From contig DJYV01000024.1 of the NCBI GenBank assembly GCA_002448555.1, positions 2,496 through 41,068 of the forward strand: 38,573 nucleotides of DNA. The letters are read 5' to 3'. Of this stretch, positions 30,584 through 38,573 are shown piece by piece. This DNA comes from Flavobacteriales bacterium UBA6969. GTDB taxonomy: Bacteria > Bacteroidota > Bacteroidia > Flavobacteriales_D > Sanyastnellaceae. Position numbers and translations under genes: made by a program. The notes under the pieces are model-generated. The model saw nothing but the letters and a program-made list of their open reading frames with translations, was not told where the DNA came from and did no database searches. Position 1 is the stretch's first letter. Each line of letters opens with the position of its first letter.

Positions 30584-32296
30584 TTAGAGACCGATGGCAT
30601 CCCGCATGTCGCGGAATTCCAAATCCTTCTCGGCCTTCTGGCGGAGGTTGGGATCCTTCGCCAATGCCTCGCCCAAGTGTTTTTTCACACCGTCAGAATC
30701 GTTCAAGCGCGCACAGGCAACGGCCATTACGTAGCTCGCAACTGCGCTATCGTCATCGGCGTTTTCCAAGGCTGTCTTCGCTCCGGCAGCATCGCCGTTC
30801 AGCATCTTAGCCAATGCCACATTCACAGAGCTCGTGCGGCCCATGTTCGAAATGGCAGACGCGTAATCGCCCTTTTGGATGAGGATGATTCCCTTATTGT
30901 AGCCCACTTCAGGACCGGCACCCGCCGCCTCATTCAATAACTTCATCGCTCCGTCGATGTCACCGTTTTGGCGCATCAGCGCCGCCACGTTGTTGACGAC
31001 AGCTTTGTTGCGCTCCAACTCGAGCGCTTGCTGGAACACCTCGCCTGCTTGATTCATGCGGCCCATCTGCGCCAAGCACCAACCGGCGTTGTTGTAACCA
31101 CGGAAGTCGTCGGCGTGAACACGCGCGGCACTTTGGTAAATGGTCAACTTGTCGTTGACGTCTGCGAACAAGGTAGCAGCGTAAAGCAGCTCATCAGCGG
31201 TCAATGAATCCGGCATGCTCATGCAGTAATCCATCAACTCCTCGTCGGTGTATCCCTCAACATCGTACGAGACAACTACCTGCGAACGACGCAGCGCAGG
31301 AAGGATTTCCTTCTCAATTGCTTTGTACGTCTTGGCGATGTTTCGAATTTCTTCTTCGCGCTTGTTTTTGTCCGAGTACATTTCGAGCACGCGCAGAATC
31401 AAGTTCTTATCTTCGATGTCAGACGTCTGCATCAAGGACTTGAATCCCTGCCAGTCTTCCCCGTTGGGAACCAAATCGTAGAAGGCCTCATCAGCGGTCA
31501 ACTGCTTACGCTTCATCTCGCGGGTCATGGACGCTGCTGCAGAATTTGCGCGGTCGCTGGCCAAATCCTCATTCAAGGTGATTTCTCCTTCGGGAGATGC
31601 ATAGGCTTCAATGCGTGCTCCAGTAATGGTGACGCTATCGGCGTCTACGGAGAGTTGAACCAACTCCTTCAATGCTTTCCAATCAGCATCGCGCAGCTCA
31701 CCCGAACGCACGGCTGATGAATTGACACTGTAGTTCACCGTCACCTCCTCCGTGTACGTGATGACCCGCTGGAAATCGTCTTCCACGGGAATGAATTGGT
31801 CGTCAGCTTGCACCCATAGCGAAGTGGTGATGACTCCGGCTCCAACAACATAGGGAGCGAATGTGGCGCTCTTGTTGCCCTGCGTTCCTGAGATGACAAC
31901 AGCCAACTCGGCGGCGTCCTCCATGGCTGGATCAAACGGTACCGATGACGAGTAGGAAAAAGACTTGCCCGACTCAAACGGCACGACCGTGAAGTTACCA
32001 GCAGCATCCTCGCCTTGGAAACCCTCGCTTTCGAAGGAAGCACTACCGCCTTCCCAGGTCAGAACCGGGGTGGCTTCCACGCTGACCTTCTTGCCGAAGT
32101 ACTTCGCTGGGAATCGACCCGTAACTTCCAATTCAACTTGGTCGCCACGGAGAATGAGGGGCTCAGGAGAAGCCTCGAGGCCCATGGCTTCGATTTCTTT
32201 TTCCATGCTGCCCAATCCGGCGCAGCCCGCTAAAAACAAAAGAGAAGCAAAGAGGCCTGCAAAGGACCACTTGCTTGGGTTGGTGTAACAGTTCAT
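30584..32296 (-). CDS. TPR lipoprotein with an OmpA-like segment
   Basis: The 570-residue protein has a lipoprotein signal with lipobox LAGC and Cys25 (FASLLFLAGCAGLGS). A beta-rich domain spans about 35-185. Around 185-270 is an OmpA-like stretch (VNYSVNSSAVRSGEL, then ARIEAYASPEGEITLN and LASDRANSAAASMT). About 370-560 are helical repeats of TPR type, e.g. AWCLAQMGRMNQAGEVFQQA and MKLLNEAAGAGPEVGYNKGI. It probably sits at the outer membrane facing the periplasm. I know no named family with this exact order. The ATG at 32294-32296 gives the canonical lipoprotein start; the longer form begins before the promoter element. Confidence 0.8.
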   Translation of the reverse strand: MNCYTNPSKWSFAGLFASLLFLAGCAGLGSMEKEIEAMGLEASPEPLILRGDQVELEVTGRFPAKYFGKKVSVEATPVLTWEGGSASFESEGFQGEDAAGNFTVVPFESGKSFSYSSSVPFDPAMEDAAELAVVISGTQGNKSATFAPYVVGAGVITTSLWVQADDQFIPVEDDFQRVITYTEEVTVNYSVNSSAVRSGELRDADWKALKELVQLSVDADSVTITGARIEAYASPEGEITLNEDLASDRANSAAASMTREMKRKQLTADEAFYDLVPNGEDWQGFKSLMQTSDIEDKNLILRVLEMYSDKNKREEEIRNIAKTYKAIEKEILPALRRSQVVVSYDVEGYTDEELMDYCMSMPDSLTADELLYAATLFADVNDKLTIYQSAARVHADDFRGYNNAGWCLAQMGRMNQAGEVFQQALELERNKAVVNNVAALMRQNGDIDGAMKLLNEAAGAGPEVGYNKGIILIQKGDYASAISNMGRTSSVNVALAKMLNGDAAGAKTALENADDDSAVASYVMAVACARLNDSDGVKKHLGEALAKDPNLRQKAEKDLEFRDMRDAIGL

Positions 32297-32325
32297 ACTT
32301 TTATTGTGAATCTTCAAATTCGAGA

Positions 32326-32333
32326 CAAAACTA
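32326..32333 (-). promoter_or_regulatory. Predicted -7 element of the TPR lipoprotein gene
   Basis: The reverse strand has TAGTTTTG, an exact TAnnTTTG match, 29 nt before the ATG. No clear -33 element was seen 19-20 nt upstream; accA ends at 32352, so the promoter overlaps its 3' end. Confidence 0.45.
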
Positions 32334-32351
32334 CGGAATCTCCGCACATCC

Positions 32352-33305
32352 TCAGCTATTTACAACGCCCATGGAGGCAAACTTTCGGATGCGCTGGTCA
32401 ATTCGCTTATCGGCGTCCATCGGCACCAGCTTGTTGAGGTGCTTTTTGATTTCCTTTTTGACCTGTGCAAACATGGCGTCACGGTCGGCATGCGCGCCGC
32501 CAAGCGGCTCGGGAATGATGCCGTCTACGAGGCCCAATTTCTGCATGTCGGTACCGGTCAGTTTCAATGCTTCTGCCGCTTCCATCTTGTGGTCCCAGTT
32601 GCGCCAGAGGATGGACGAACAGGACTCAGGACTGATGACGGAGTACCACGTGTTCTCCAGCATCAACACGCGGTCACCGATGCCGATGCCCAAGGCACCT
32701 CCGGAAGCCCCTTCGCCGATGACAATGCAGATGACTGGTACGCGCAATTGGCACATTTCAATCAAGTTGCGGGCAATAGCCTCGCCCTGTCCGCGCTCCT
32801 CAGCCTCCAACCCGGGAAAGGCCCCCGGGGTGTCGATCAAGGTCACGATGGGGCGGTTGAATTTCTCCGCCAATTTCATGAGGCGCAGGGCCTTGCGGTA
32901 GCCTTCGGGGTTGGCCATGCCGAAGTTTCGGTACTGGCGCATCTTCGTGTTGACGCCTTTTTGCTGGCCGATGAACATGACGCTCTGGTCGTCAATGAAT
33001 CCAAATCCACCCACCATCGCCTTGTCGTCCTTCACCGTTCGGTCGCCGTGGAGCTCCATGAAGTTGCCTTCGGTAAGCGCTTCGATGTAGTTCAAGGTAT
33101 ACGGACGATCCGGGTGACGGCTGACTTGAACGCGCTGCCACGGCGTCAAGTTCGAATACACCTGCTCGGTGACTTCGCGGATTTTGCTTTCTAAATCTTG
33201 CGCGAGCGACTCCATGTCAACGTCGCTCTGTTCCTGCAAGTCGCGTGCCTGTGTGAGCTGTTCACGCAGCTGACGAATCGGCTCTTCAAATTCCAAGTAA
33301 TTCAT
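32352..33305 (-). CDS. accA: Acetyl-CoA carboxylase carboxyltransferase subunit alpha
   Basis: AccA with AccD transfers carboxyl from biotin to acetyl-CoA to give malonyl-CoA, the first committed step of fatty acid synthesis. The 317-residue protein begins MNYLEFEEPIRQLREQL with the usual coiled-coil N terminus. It shows LTPWQRVQVSRHPDRPYTLD-like family sequence (VSRHPDRPYTLNYIEAL), LIDTPGAFPGLEAEERGQGE, and the oxyanion-hole region GEGASGGALGIGIGD, then ISPESCSSILW. The ATG at 33303-33305 fits the family start better than a TTG 24 bp upstream. accD is not in the window, which is common in Bacteroidota. Confidence 0.96.
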   Translation of the reverse strand: MNYLEFEEPIRQLREQLTQARDLQEQSDVDMESLAQDLESKIREVTEQVYSNLTPWQRVQVSRHPDRPYTLNYIEALTEGNFMELHGDRTVKDDKAMVGGFGFIDDQSVMFIGQQKGVNTKMRQYRNFGMANPEGYRKALRLMKLAEKFNRPIVTLIDTPGAFPGLEAEERGQGEAIARNLIEMCQLRVPVICIVIGEGASGGALGIGIGDRVLMLENTWYSVISPESCSSILWRNWDHKMEAAEALKLTGTDMQKLGLVDGIIPEPLGGAHADRDAMFAQVKKEIKKHLNKLVPMDADKRIDQRIRKFASMGVVNS

Positions 33306-33365
33306 GCATGGAAGGTTTTGCAAGATCAAAGATGCAACAACTTTCTAAGCCGAAAGCATCCGGAA

Positions 33366-33965
33366 TCATTGGCTTGCTAACAAGGTCTCCACCATATTTC
33401 GGACGGCAATTCCGCGGTGGCTGATGGCGTTTTTTTCGGCGGGACTCATTTCGGCAAACGTGCGGTTTTCTCCTTCCGGAATGAATACCGGGTCGTAGCC
33501 AAATCCATCGGCCCCGCTCCGCTTCTGCGCGATGCGCCCCTTGCATGTACCCTCGACTCGCTCCTCAACTCCGCCGCGCACGAGGCAAATCGACGTTCGG
33601 AATTGCGCTACACGGTGCTCGGTACCGTCGAGTTCCTCCAACAGCTTGGCCATATTTTGATCAGCATCGGCGTTTTCCCCAGCATATCGCGCGGTGCGCA
33701 CTCCGGGGCGGCCGTTCAACGCCTCTACCTCGAGGCCGGTATCGTCGGCAAAACAATCCAATCCATAGTTCTCCACCACGTGCATGGCTTTGATGCGCGC
33801 ATTGCCTTCGAGCGTCTCCGCCGTTTCGGGAATGGCTTCGTGGCACCCGATGTCGGTGAGGGTCTTGATGGCATACGCGTCCCCCAGCATTTGCTGCACC
33901 TCGCTGGCCTTGTTGGGGTTGTGCGTGGCAAACACCAGCACGGGTTTTTCTGCGGAATTGTTCAT
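33366..33965 (-). CDS. rdgB: RdgB/HAM1-type non-canonical purine NTP pyrophosphatase
   Basis: This house-cleaning enzyme hydrolyses dITP, ITP and XTP to monophosphates, keeping inosine and xanthosine out of DNA and RNA. The 199-residue protein shows the family motifs ATHNPNKASEVQQML, CFADDTGLEVEALNGRPGV, ARYAGE, GADGFGYDPVFIPEG and NAISHRGIAVRN. A longer frame reaches 34169, but the ATG at 33963-33965 overlaps the menE stop as ATGA and matches the homologous start. Placement after menE is probably an operon-economy effect rather than a role in quinone synthesis. Confidence 0.95.
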   Translation of the reverse strand: MNNSAEKPVLVFATHNPNKASEVQQMLGDAYAIKTLTDIGCHEAIPETAETLEGNARIKAMHVVENYGLDCFADDTGLEVEALNGRPGVRTARYAGENADADQNMAKLLEELDGTEHRVAQFRTSICLVRGGVEERVEGTCKGRIAQKRSGADGFGYDPVFIPEGENRTFAEMSPAEKNAISHRGIAVRNMVETLLASQ

Positions 33966-34999
33966 GTTCTTGGTCGTTTCCATTTGCCGCTCGCGGTGGT
34001 TTCGAGGGGCATCCATTCGATGCGCTTCGGGGCGCGGTGTGGCGGTAAGTTCGTCTGCGCCCACGCAGTGATGCGTTCGCGTTCCGCGCTGGCATTGGCG
34101 GGTTCGCATGCCGCGTGAATACGCAGCACCAGGACTTGCCCCCACTTCGGGTGGGGCTCGCCGTAACACTTGAAGGGCCCGTCGATGGTGGAGGCCAGGT
34201 CGCGCTCAACAGCTGTAGGATGGATTTTGATGCCCCCGGAATTGATCACGTCGTCCATTCGACCAAGCCAACGAAACGAATCCGCGCTCTGCACTTCGGC
34301 CGCGTCGTTCGTCTGAAGTGTTCGACCGTCCGGACCTTCAATGCGCAGGGCGTTCCGATCATCGGTTGAGACGGTAAATCCAGGAAGGCATTGAAAGGTA
34401 TCTACGTGCTTTGGATGCAGTTGGCGCACTGCAAAATGACTGATCGTTTCCGTCATGCCGAACCCCTCATAGACCACCGGACCTCCTTGAGCTCCTTTGA
34501 GCCAAGCTACCGGGGCTTGACCACCTCCAACGAGCAGCTGTTTGCAGCTGGCCCATTCGTCCGGATACGCCTGCTGCCACGCCTGCGCTTGTGCTGGGGT
34601 CAGCGCTGCGAAGTCCAGGTCGGCGCCCAACTGCGGGGTCACTTGGGGCTGCACTGCGGTGAGGTTCCATCCGCCCACATCTGCGCGCACCACCATCATC
34701 ATGCCTCCGACGAATTGAACGGGCATTGCCAATCCCGCCTGCGTGCCGGGTGTCAATCCGAAGTGAGCGATGGTGCGGCGGGCGCTTTCGACCATGTCCG
34801 ACTTGGCATGCGCTAGCGGTTGGGGTTGGCCAGTTGAACCCGAGGTGTGGACACCGATGGTCACTTCTTCCCCCCACCAACGCTCCAGAAAATCCACTAT
34901 GGCTCCTTGCCACGGCGCCTGCACGGCGTCACGCATAGAACCCAGGGAGGCAGGCTGCATGGGCCAGGTTCGGCCGGCAAATGTCAAGGATCCATTCAT
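33962..34999 (-). CDS. menE: o-Succinylbenzoate-CoA ligase, short form
   Basis: MenE activates o-succinylbenzoate with ATP and CoA for menaquinone synthesis. The 345-residue protein has the ANL adenylation motifs TSGSTGQPQPLAHA (P-loop-like) and YEGFGMTETISHFAV, then FRWLGRMDDVINSGGIKIHP with the hinge region. At the C terminus Lys follows SGKWKR. It is much shorter than E. coli MenE (about 450), as usual in Bacteroidota. The ATG at 34997-34999 overlaps the menC stop as ATGA; a GTG at 35032 is a less likely start. Confidence 0.9.
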   Translation of the reverse strand: MNGSLTFAGRTWPMQPASLGSMRDAVQAPWQGAIVDFLERWWGEEVTIGVHTSGSTGQPQPLAHAKSDMVESARRTIAHFGLTPGTQAGLAMPVQFVGGMMMVVRADVGGWNLTAVQPQVTPQLGADLDFAALTPAQAQAWQQAYPDEWASCKQLLVGGGQAPVAWLKGAQGGPVVYEGFGMTETISHFAVRQLHPKHVDTFQCLPGFTVSTDDRNALRIEGPDGRTLQTNDAAEVQSADSFRWLGRMDDVINSGGIKIHPTAVERDLASTIDGPFKCYGEPHPKWGQVLVLRIHAACEPANASAERERITAWAQTNLPPHRAPKRIEWMPLETTASGKWKRPRT

Positions 35000-36084
35000 G
35001 GCTGAGTGAAAAAATCCGTCAGGTTGGGCCACTGGCCGCCCAGGTGGTTCATCAATTGGCCGCCTTTCACTTCAAGGGTGCCAGGCAGGTTGTTGGTGAA
35101 GAGCCCCCCGGTTCCCAAGCCCTGGAGTAGCAATGGATTGCGCGTGCGTACACCGTCCTTGGCCCATTGAGCGATGGCGTACAAGCCGAGGTTGGATTCC
35201 AAAGCGGAGGTTGCCCACCACCCCATTCCGCGTTCTTCCGCGAGGTCCACCCATTCCTGGCTTTCGGCAAAACCGCCAAGCAAACTGGGTTTTAAAATGA
35301 CAAACTGAGGACGGATCGCGTCGAGCAGTTCTGTTTTGCTGTCACTGCCGCGCACACCAATGAGCGATTCATCCAACGCGATGGGCAGCGGTGAGGTGGC
35401 ACACAGCGCAGACAACCCGCTCACGTCAGACGGGCGCAGCGGTTGCTCAATCGAGTGAAAACCCAATTCGGCAAGGGCCTCCAACTTCTGAAGGGGGCTC
35501 CAACCCACTTCATCCTTGGAAAAAGCCCCGTTTGCATCCGTGCGCAATACAACGTTGGGTCCAGCTTCATTGCACAAGGCGGTCAGCCATTCCAACTCAG
35601 CCTCGAACGGTAGAGTTCCCACCTTCATTTTTAAGGTGGTGAATCCGTTGCCCAACAAACCGCGGGCCTGATCCAGCATGCCCTCGGCATCCGCCATCCA
35701 AATCAATCCGTTGATGTCAATCGGCGACTGGCCCTCGGTAAACAATCCCGGGAAGAAGCACAGTTCATCGCCGTTGCGCAGGCCGTTCAGCGCCATTTCG
35801 AACGCAAATTGAACCGCTGGGAGCGACTTCGGAATGTCCGCTGCATCCTGCGGCGGATGGGCTCGGGCCTCCGATAGGAAAGCAGCAATCGCCGCCGGAT
35901 CGTCCAGGCTCAATCCTGGGATGATGCTGCACTCGCCCCACCCTTCACGACCGTTTTCGTCGGTCAATTTGATGAACCAGGAGGGCTTGTGGGTCAAGGT
36001 GTCCCTCGAAGTTTTGGCGGGGCGTTTGAACGCGAGGTTCCAAGGGAACACGTCAACGTGGGCAATCCGTGGTATCGAGGTCAT
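34996..36084 (-). CDS. menC: o-Succinylbenzoate synthase (enolase superfamily)
   Basis: MenC dehydrates SHCHC to o-succinylbenzoate. The 362-residue protein has the muconate-lactonizing-enzyme fold: a cap domain at 1-120 and a barrel with LKMKVG (KxK, acid-base lysine) and RTDANGAF, SIEQP and ALDESL as the three metal ligands. The second lysine is in FVILKPSLLGG. Dipeptide epimerases share the fold, but the position between menA and menE supports MenC. The ATG at 36082-36084 overlaps the menA stop as ATGA, and its own stop overlaps menE in the same way. Confidence 0.93.
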   Translation of the reverse strand: MTSIPRIAHVDVFPWNLAFKRPAKTSRDTLTHKPSWFIKLTDENGREGWGECSIIPGLSLDDPAAIAAFLSEARAHPPQDAADIPKSLPAVQFAFEMALNGLRNGDELCFFPGLFTEGQSPIDINGLIWMADAEGMLDQARGLLGNGFTTLKMKVGTLPFEAELEWLTALCNEAGPNVVLRTDANGAFSKDEVGWSPLQKLEALAELGFHSIEQPLRPSDVSGLSALCATSPLPIALDESLIGVRGSDSKTELLDAIRPQFVILKPSLLGGFAESQEWVDLAEERGMGWWATSALESNLGLYAIAQWAKDGVRTRNPLLLQGLGTGGLFTNNLPGTLEVKGGQLMNHLGGQWPNLTDFFTQP

Positions 36085-37019
36085 GCCGCGCCACCGGTTT
36101 GAGCCAACAAAATGAAGAGGGCAGCCACCGCTGTGGACAGGGCCACGCGCTTCAATTCAGGATCCAGCGCAGCCGGGTCTTCGCAGCGCCACACCCGCCA
36201 TGCGTGCGTAAAGTGGAAGGCATTGATGATGGCGATCCACCCCATTCCCCGCCACTGACCCGGTTCCGCCGCCAAGGCAAACGCCCACCAAGCAGCCCAA
36301 CCGATCACAAAACACGCACCATGGTACACCTTGGCTCGGTCCCAGCCCATTGCGACGACAACGGTTCGCTTTCCGGCTTTTTCATCTTTCTCGTGATCGC
36401 GCATGTTGTTCAAATTCAACACCGCCGTACTCATCAATCCGGTCCACGTCCCCGGCAGGAGCCACGCGAAGTCCCATTCCCCCGCCAGCAAAAAAGCTGT
36501 TCCCCCAACTCCTACCCAACCAAAAAACACCAGCACCATCAGGTCGCCCAGACCCCGGTAGCCATATGGGTTTTTACCCGCCGTGTAACGGTAGGCCGCG
36601 CCAATGGCCAACACACCCAGCCCCACCATGACCAGCGCCTCAACAAACAACGAAGAACCCCAAAACGCCGCACCGACTGCGGCATGACCGCAACCAAAGG
36701 CCAGCACCCCCAAGGCGACGATGGCGCGTTTCATGACCGCCGGTGAGAGCTGGCCCGAGGCCACCATGCGATCGGTGCGTTCCGCTCCATCGGCCCCGTT
36801 TTCATAGTCGCCCAAATCATTGGCCCAATTGCTCAGGATTTGCAGCAACACAACGGTCAACAGAATCAGTCCAAAGACGCGCCAAAATGCGTCTGTACCC
36901 TCGTTGACGGCTATTATCCGAGGGTAAGCCACTGCCGCTCCGACCATAACGCAGGCCGAAGCCAAGGGCAACGTGCGCAGACGAGACGCGAGCAGGAAAG
37001 CTTGAATAGAACCGTTCAA
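36081..37019 (-). CDS. menA: 1,4-Dihydroxy-2-naphthoate prenyltransferase
   Basis: MenA attaches the polyprenyl tail to dihydroxynaphthoate, giving demethylmenaquinone, in the inner membrane. The 312-residue protein has about eight or nine transmembrane helices and the UbiA-family motif NWANDLGDYENGADGAERTD for Mg-diphosphate. The second acidic motif of the family is near NLNNMRDHEKDEKAGKRTV. The start appears to be TTG at 37017-37019, which keeps the N-terminal SIQAFLLASRLRTLPLA region; I saw no ATG nearby. It lies 7 bp after menD. Confidence 0.94.
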   Translation of the reverse strand: MNGSIQAFLLASRLRTLPLASACVMVGAAVAYPRIIAVNEGTDAFWRVFGLILLTVVLLQILSNWANDLGDYENGADGAERTDRMVASGQLSPAVMKRAIVALGVLAFGCGHAAVGAAFWGSSLFVEALVMVGLGVLAIGAAYRYTAGKNPYGYRGLGDLMVLVFFGWVGVGGTAFLLAGEWDFAWLLPGTWTGLMSTAVLNLNNMRDHEKDEKAGKRTVVVAMGWDRAKVYHGACFVIGWAAWWAFALAAEPGQWRGMGWIAIINAFHFTHAWRVWRCEDPAALDPELKRVALSTAVAALFILLAQTGGAA

Positions 37020-37026
37020 AGCGGGG

Positions 37027-38573
37027 TTAATCTGGGGTTTGAATGCGTTTCAGAGCCTCGGAAATCGCGGCCAATTTGGATGCTAAAAATTCAGCCGAAG
37101 CCGCACCGGGCGTTTGGATTTCTAACAACCCTGGCGCGTCATTGTTGAGCCATGCTGCGAACGCAACTTCCAACGATTCCCAATCCTGTGCGCAGGCATA
37201 TTCCAAGCCGAGTTGCTGGGCACTGGCCGAGACATCGGCAGCGAAACCGGCCTCAAAATGCGCTTCGAGTAGGCCGGTTTCCTCCGGCCCTTTCAGCCAC
37301 CTAAAAATGTTGCCACCGCCGTTGTTGATGACAATGATTTTCAGCTTCTTTGGCCGCGGATTCACGTGCAAGCCATTGGTGTCGTACAACCAGGCCGCAT
37401 CTCCCGCGATCAGGACCGTCTGTGCATCGGGGTTTTGCAACGCATCCCCTACCGCCGTGCTCAAGCATCCGTCGATGCCGGCCACGCCTCGGTTGGCGTG
37501 CAACGTGCTGCCCTGCCAGTCGAACCACTGCGCATACCTCGCCGACGTGGAATTGGCAAAATGAATGCGCGATGCGGCGGGCAATTGAGCAGCAAGCCAA
37601 CGGTACACTTCGTAATCCACCCATTCGTTCCCATGCGACGCCTCATTTGCCACTTCGAGCTGAGACTTGCGGACCGACCAAGCTTGCGCGTAGGCATTGA
37701 TCGCAGGTGCAGCATCCATCAATTCAGCGAGCCCTGCTTTGGTGGAAATCTTCCAGCGGTTCACGGGCGTTTCAAACATATCCCAACTGAGGGCCTCCGT
37801 GCCGATGTGAAAATGCGGCACGTTCCAGCGCGTGAGCTGTGCCCGGAAGGCTTTGTCCATCGGGGGCAAACCAACCGTTACAATGGCCTGCGGAGCGAGG
37901 GATGTAGCGCACGTTTCGTCCCACCCACACATCCAACGCATGGTACTGCTTTCGGCATCGGGTTGTGTGCAAGCAAAAGCATCAACCACCAGCGCAAACC
38001 GTTCCTCCAAGGCCCGCACACCGTCTGCATCCAATTGGCCTTCGCCGAGGGAACCTATGTGAACCAAGACGCGTGGATCGTGGTAACTCAATGCGTCGAG
38101 CAATTCCTCGGGCATGGGCGTTTCCTCTGCTCGGATAACAGGCACACTGGCGGACGTCGGGGTTACCTCGACCGTTCCGTACAGGGGCTCTTCGAATGGG
38201 ACATTGACGTGGACGGGGCCTTTGGCCGTTGCCACCCAGGCCGCCAAAGCCTGTTGTTCGATCTCGGCTGCACCTTGATTGGCCTCGTCAACTTCCAGCG
38301 ACAACACCGTGTGGGCCGCGAATAAATTCGTCTGGTGGACAACTTGTCCTGGGCCAGTGGGCCGCGAAGCGACCGACCGATCGGCCGTTACGCTGAGCAA
38401 GGGGACGCCACTGAAGTATGCTTCTGCCAATGCCGGACCGTGGTTGACAGCGGCAGTGCCGGAGGTGCTTACCACCACAGCAGGCCGCCGCGTCGACAAG
38501 GCCATCCCGAGGGCCATGTGAGCAGCGCAGCGCTCGTCCAGTGCTGTGACCAGCCGAATTTCAGGATGGGCGT
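37027..38573 (-). CDS. menD: MenD, SEPHCHC synthase, C-terminal part (5' end beyond the window)
   Basis: MenD is a thiamine-diphosphate enzyme joining 2-oxoglutarate and isochorismate in menaquinone synthesis. The visible 514 residues run from AHPEIRLVTALDER (before the first internal Met) to the stop. They include SGTAAVNHGPALAEAYFSGVPLL, DRSVASRPTGPGQVVHQTNLF, the ThDP-Mg motif GDAAWLYDTNGLHV followed by INNGGGNIF, and a pyruvate-decarboxylase-like fold. About 40-70 N-terminal residues, with the catalytic Glu region, are likely outside. menF, expected upstream in this group, is not visible. Confidence 0.94.
   Translation of the reverse strand, partial: AHPEIRLVTALDERCAAHMALGMALSTRRPAVVVSTSGTAAVNHGPALAEAYFSGVPLLSVTADRSVASRPTGPGQVVHQTNLFAAHTVLSLEVDEANQGAAEIEQQALAAWVATAKGPVHVNVPFEEPLYGTVEVTPTSASVPVIRAEETPMPEELLDALSYHDPRVLVHIGSLGEGQLDADGVRALEERFALVVDAFACTQPDAESSTMRWMCGWDETCATSLAPQAIVTVGLPPMDKAFRAQLTRWNVPHFHIGTEALSWDMFETPVNRWKISTKAGLAELMDAAPAINAYAQAWSVRKSQLEVANEASHGNEWVDYEVYRWLAAQLPAASRIHFANSTSARYAQWFDWQGSTLHANRGVAGIDGCLSTAVGDALQNPDAQTVLIAGDAAWLYDTNGLHVNPRPKKLKIIVINNGGGNIFRWLKGPEETGLLEAHFEAGFAADVSASAQQLGLEYACAQDWESLEVAFAAWLNNDAPGLLEIQTPGAASAEFLASKLAAISEALKRIQTPD

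Noticed and set aside
33966..34169. N-terminal extension of RdgB
   Set aside because: It overlaps menE, is basic and low-complexity, and has no match to RdgB; the ATGA overlap start is preferred.

Overview
This 38.6 kb window is a gene-dense stretch of a Bacteroidota chromosome, probably from Flavobacteriia or a close relative. It is GC-rich by eye for that group. The lineage is inferred from several signs: a type III glutamine synthetase, a protein with a type IX secretion (T9SS) C-terminal sorting domain, a PorE-like TPR/beta-propeller/OmpA protein, a TonB receptor with a carboxypeptidase-regulatory-like front domain, short Bacteroidota-type MenE, and recurrent TTG...TAnnTTTG promoters. No phage, IS element, CRISPR array or integron was seen. 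The content is mostly housekeeping.

Layout. 1-2363 (minus): rpsU, xerC, hpf, then four tRNA genes (Thr-TGT, Tyr-GTA, Gly-TCC, Thr-GGT) leading into tuf, which is cut by the window edge. 2379-6320 (minus): alanine/glycine:cation symporter, a membrane-anchored helix-hairpin-helix protein, apt and an acyl-CoA dehydrogenase. 6381-12504 (minus): PorE-like protein, purM, prfA, pyrF and a K+ channel, with very short gaps or overlaps. 12639-18414 (minus): type III glnA behind a region with two matching dyads, and a large PNGase F-like secreted protein. 18476-23407 (minus): TonB receptor, small unknown membrane protein, Hsp15-like S4 protein, GNAT acetyltransferase and class I aminotransferase, tightly packed. 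23517-25292 (minus): dnaX. 25425-29170 (plus): rpsF-rpsR-rplI, a terminator, then uvrB and a SpoU-type RNA methyltransferase. 29171-38573 (minus): a menaquinone run menD-menA-menC-menE with rdgB, then accA, a TPR lipoprotein and a secreted S37-like peptidase.

How the genes fit together. Translation and ribosome function dominate (tuf, tRNAs, bS21, bS6, bS18, bL9, RF1, HPF). bS21, bS18 and bS6 are the proteins known to sequester the anti-Shine-Dalgarno tail in Flavobacterium ribosomes, and I saw no convincing Shine-Dalgarno at the rpsU start. Nucleotide metabolism (purM, pyrF, apt, rdgB), nitrogen assimilation (glnA) and respiratory quinone synthesis (menDACE) are the other themes.

The best leads are three. 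(1) dnaX carries an uninterrupted A10 run exactly at the end of the clamp-loader domains; both alternative frames stop within a few codons, which predicts a gamma-like short product. (2) glnA has two ACCCCCT-N8-AGGGGGT-type dyads centred 51 bp apart, one of them abutting a TAATTTTG promoter element. (3) The T9SS-type protein looks like a PNGase F fold split by a LamG-like domain, keeping two of the three known catalytic acids. I did not find a clearly new multi-gene system.
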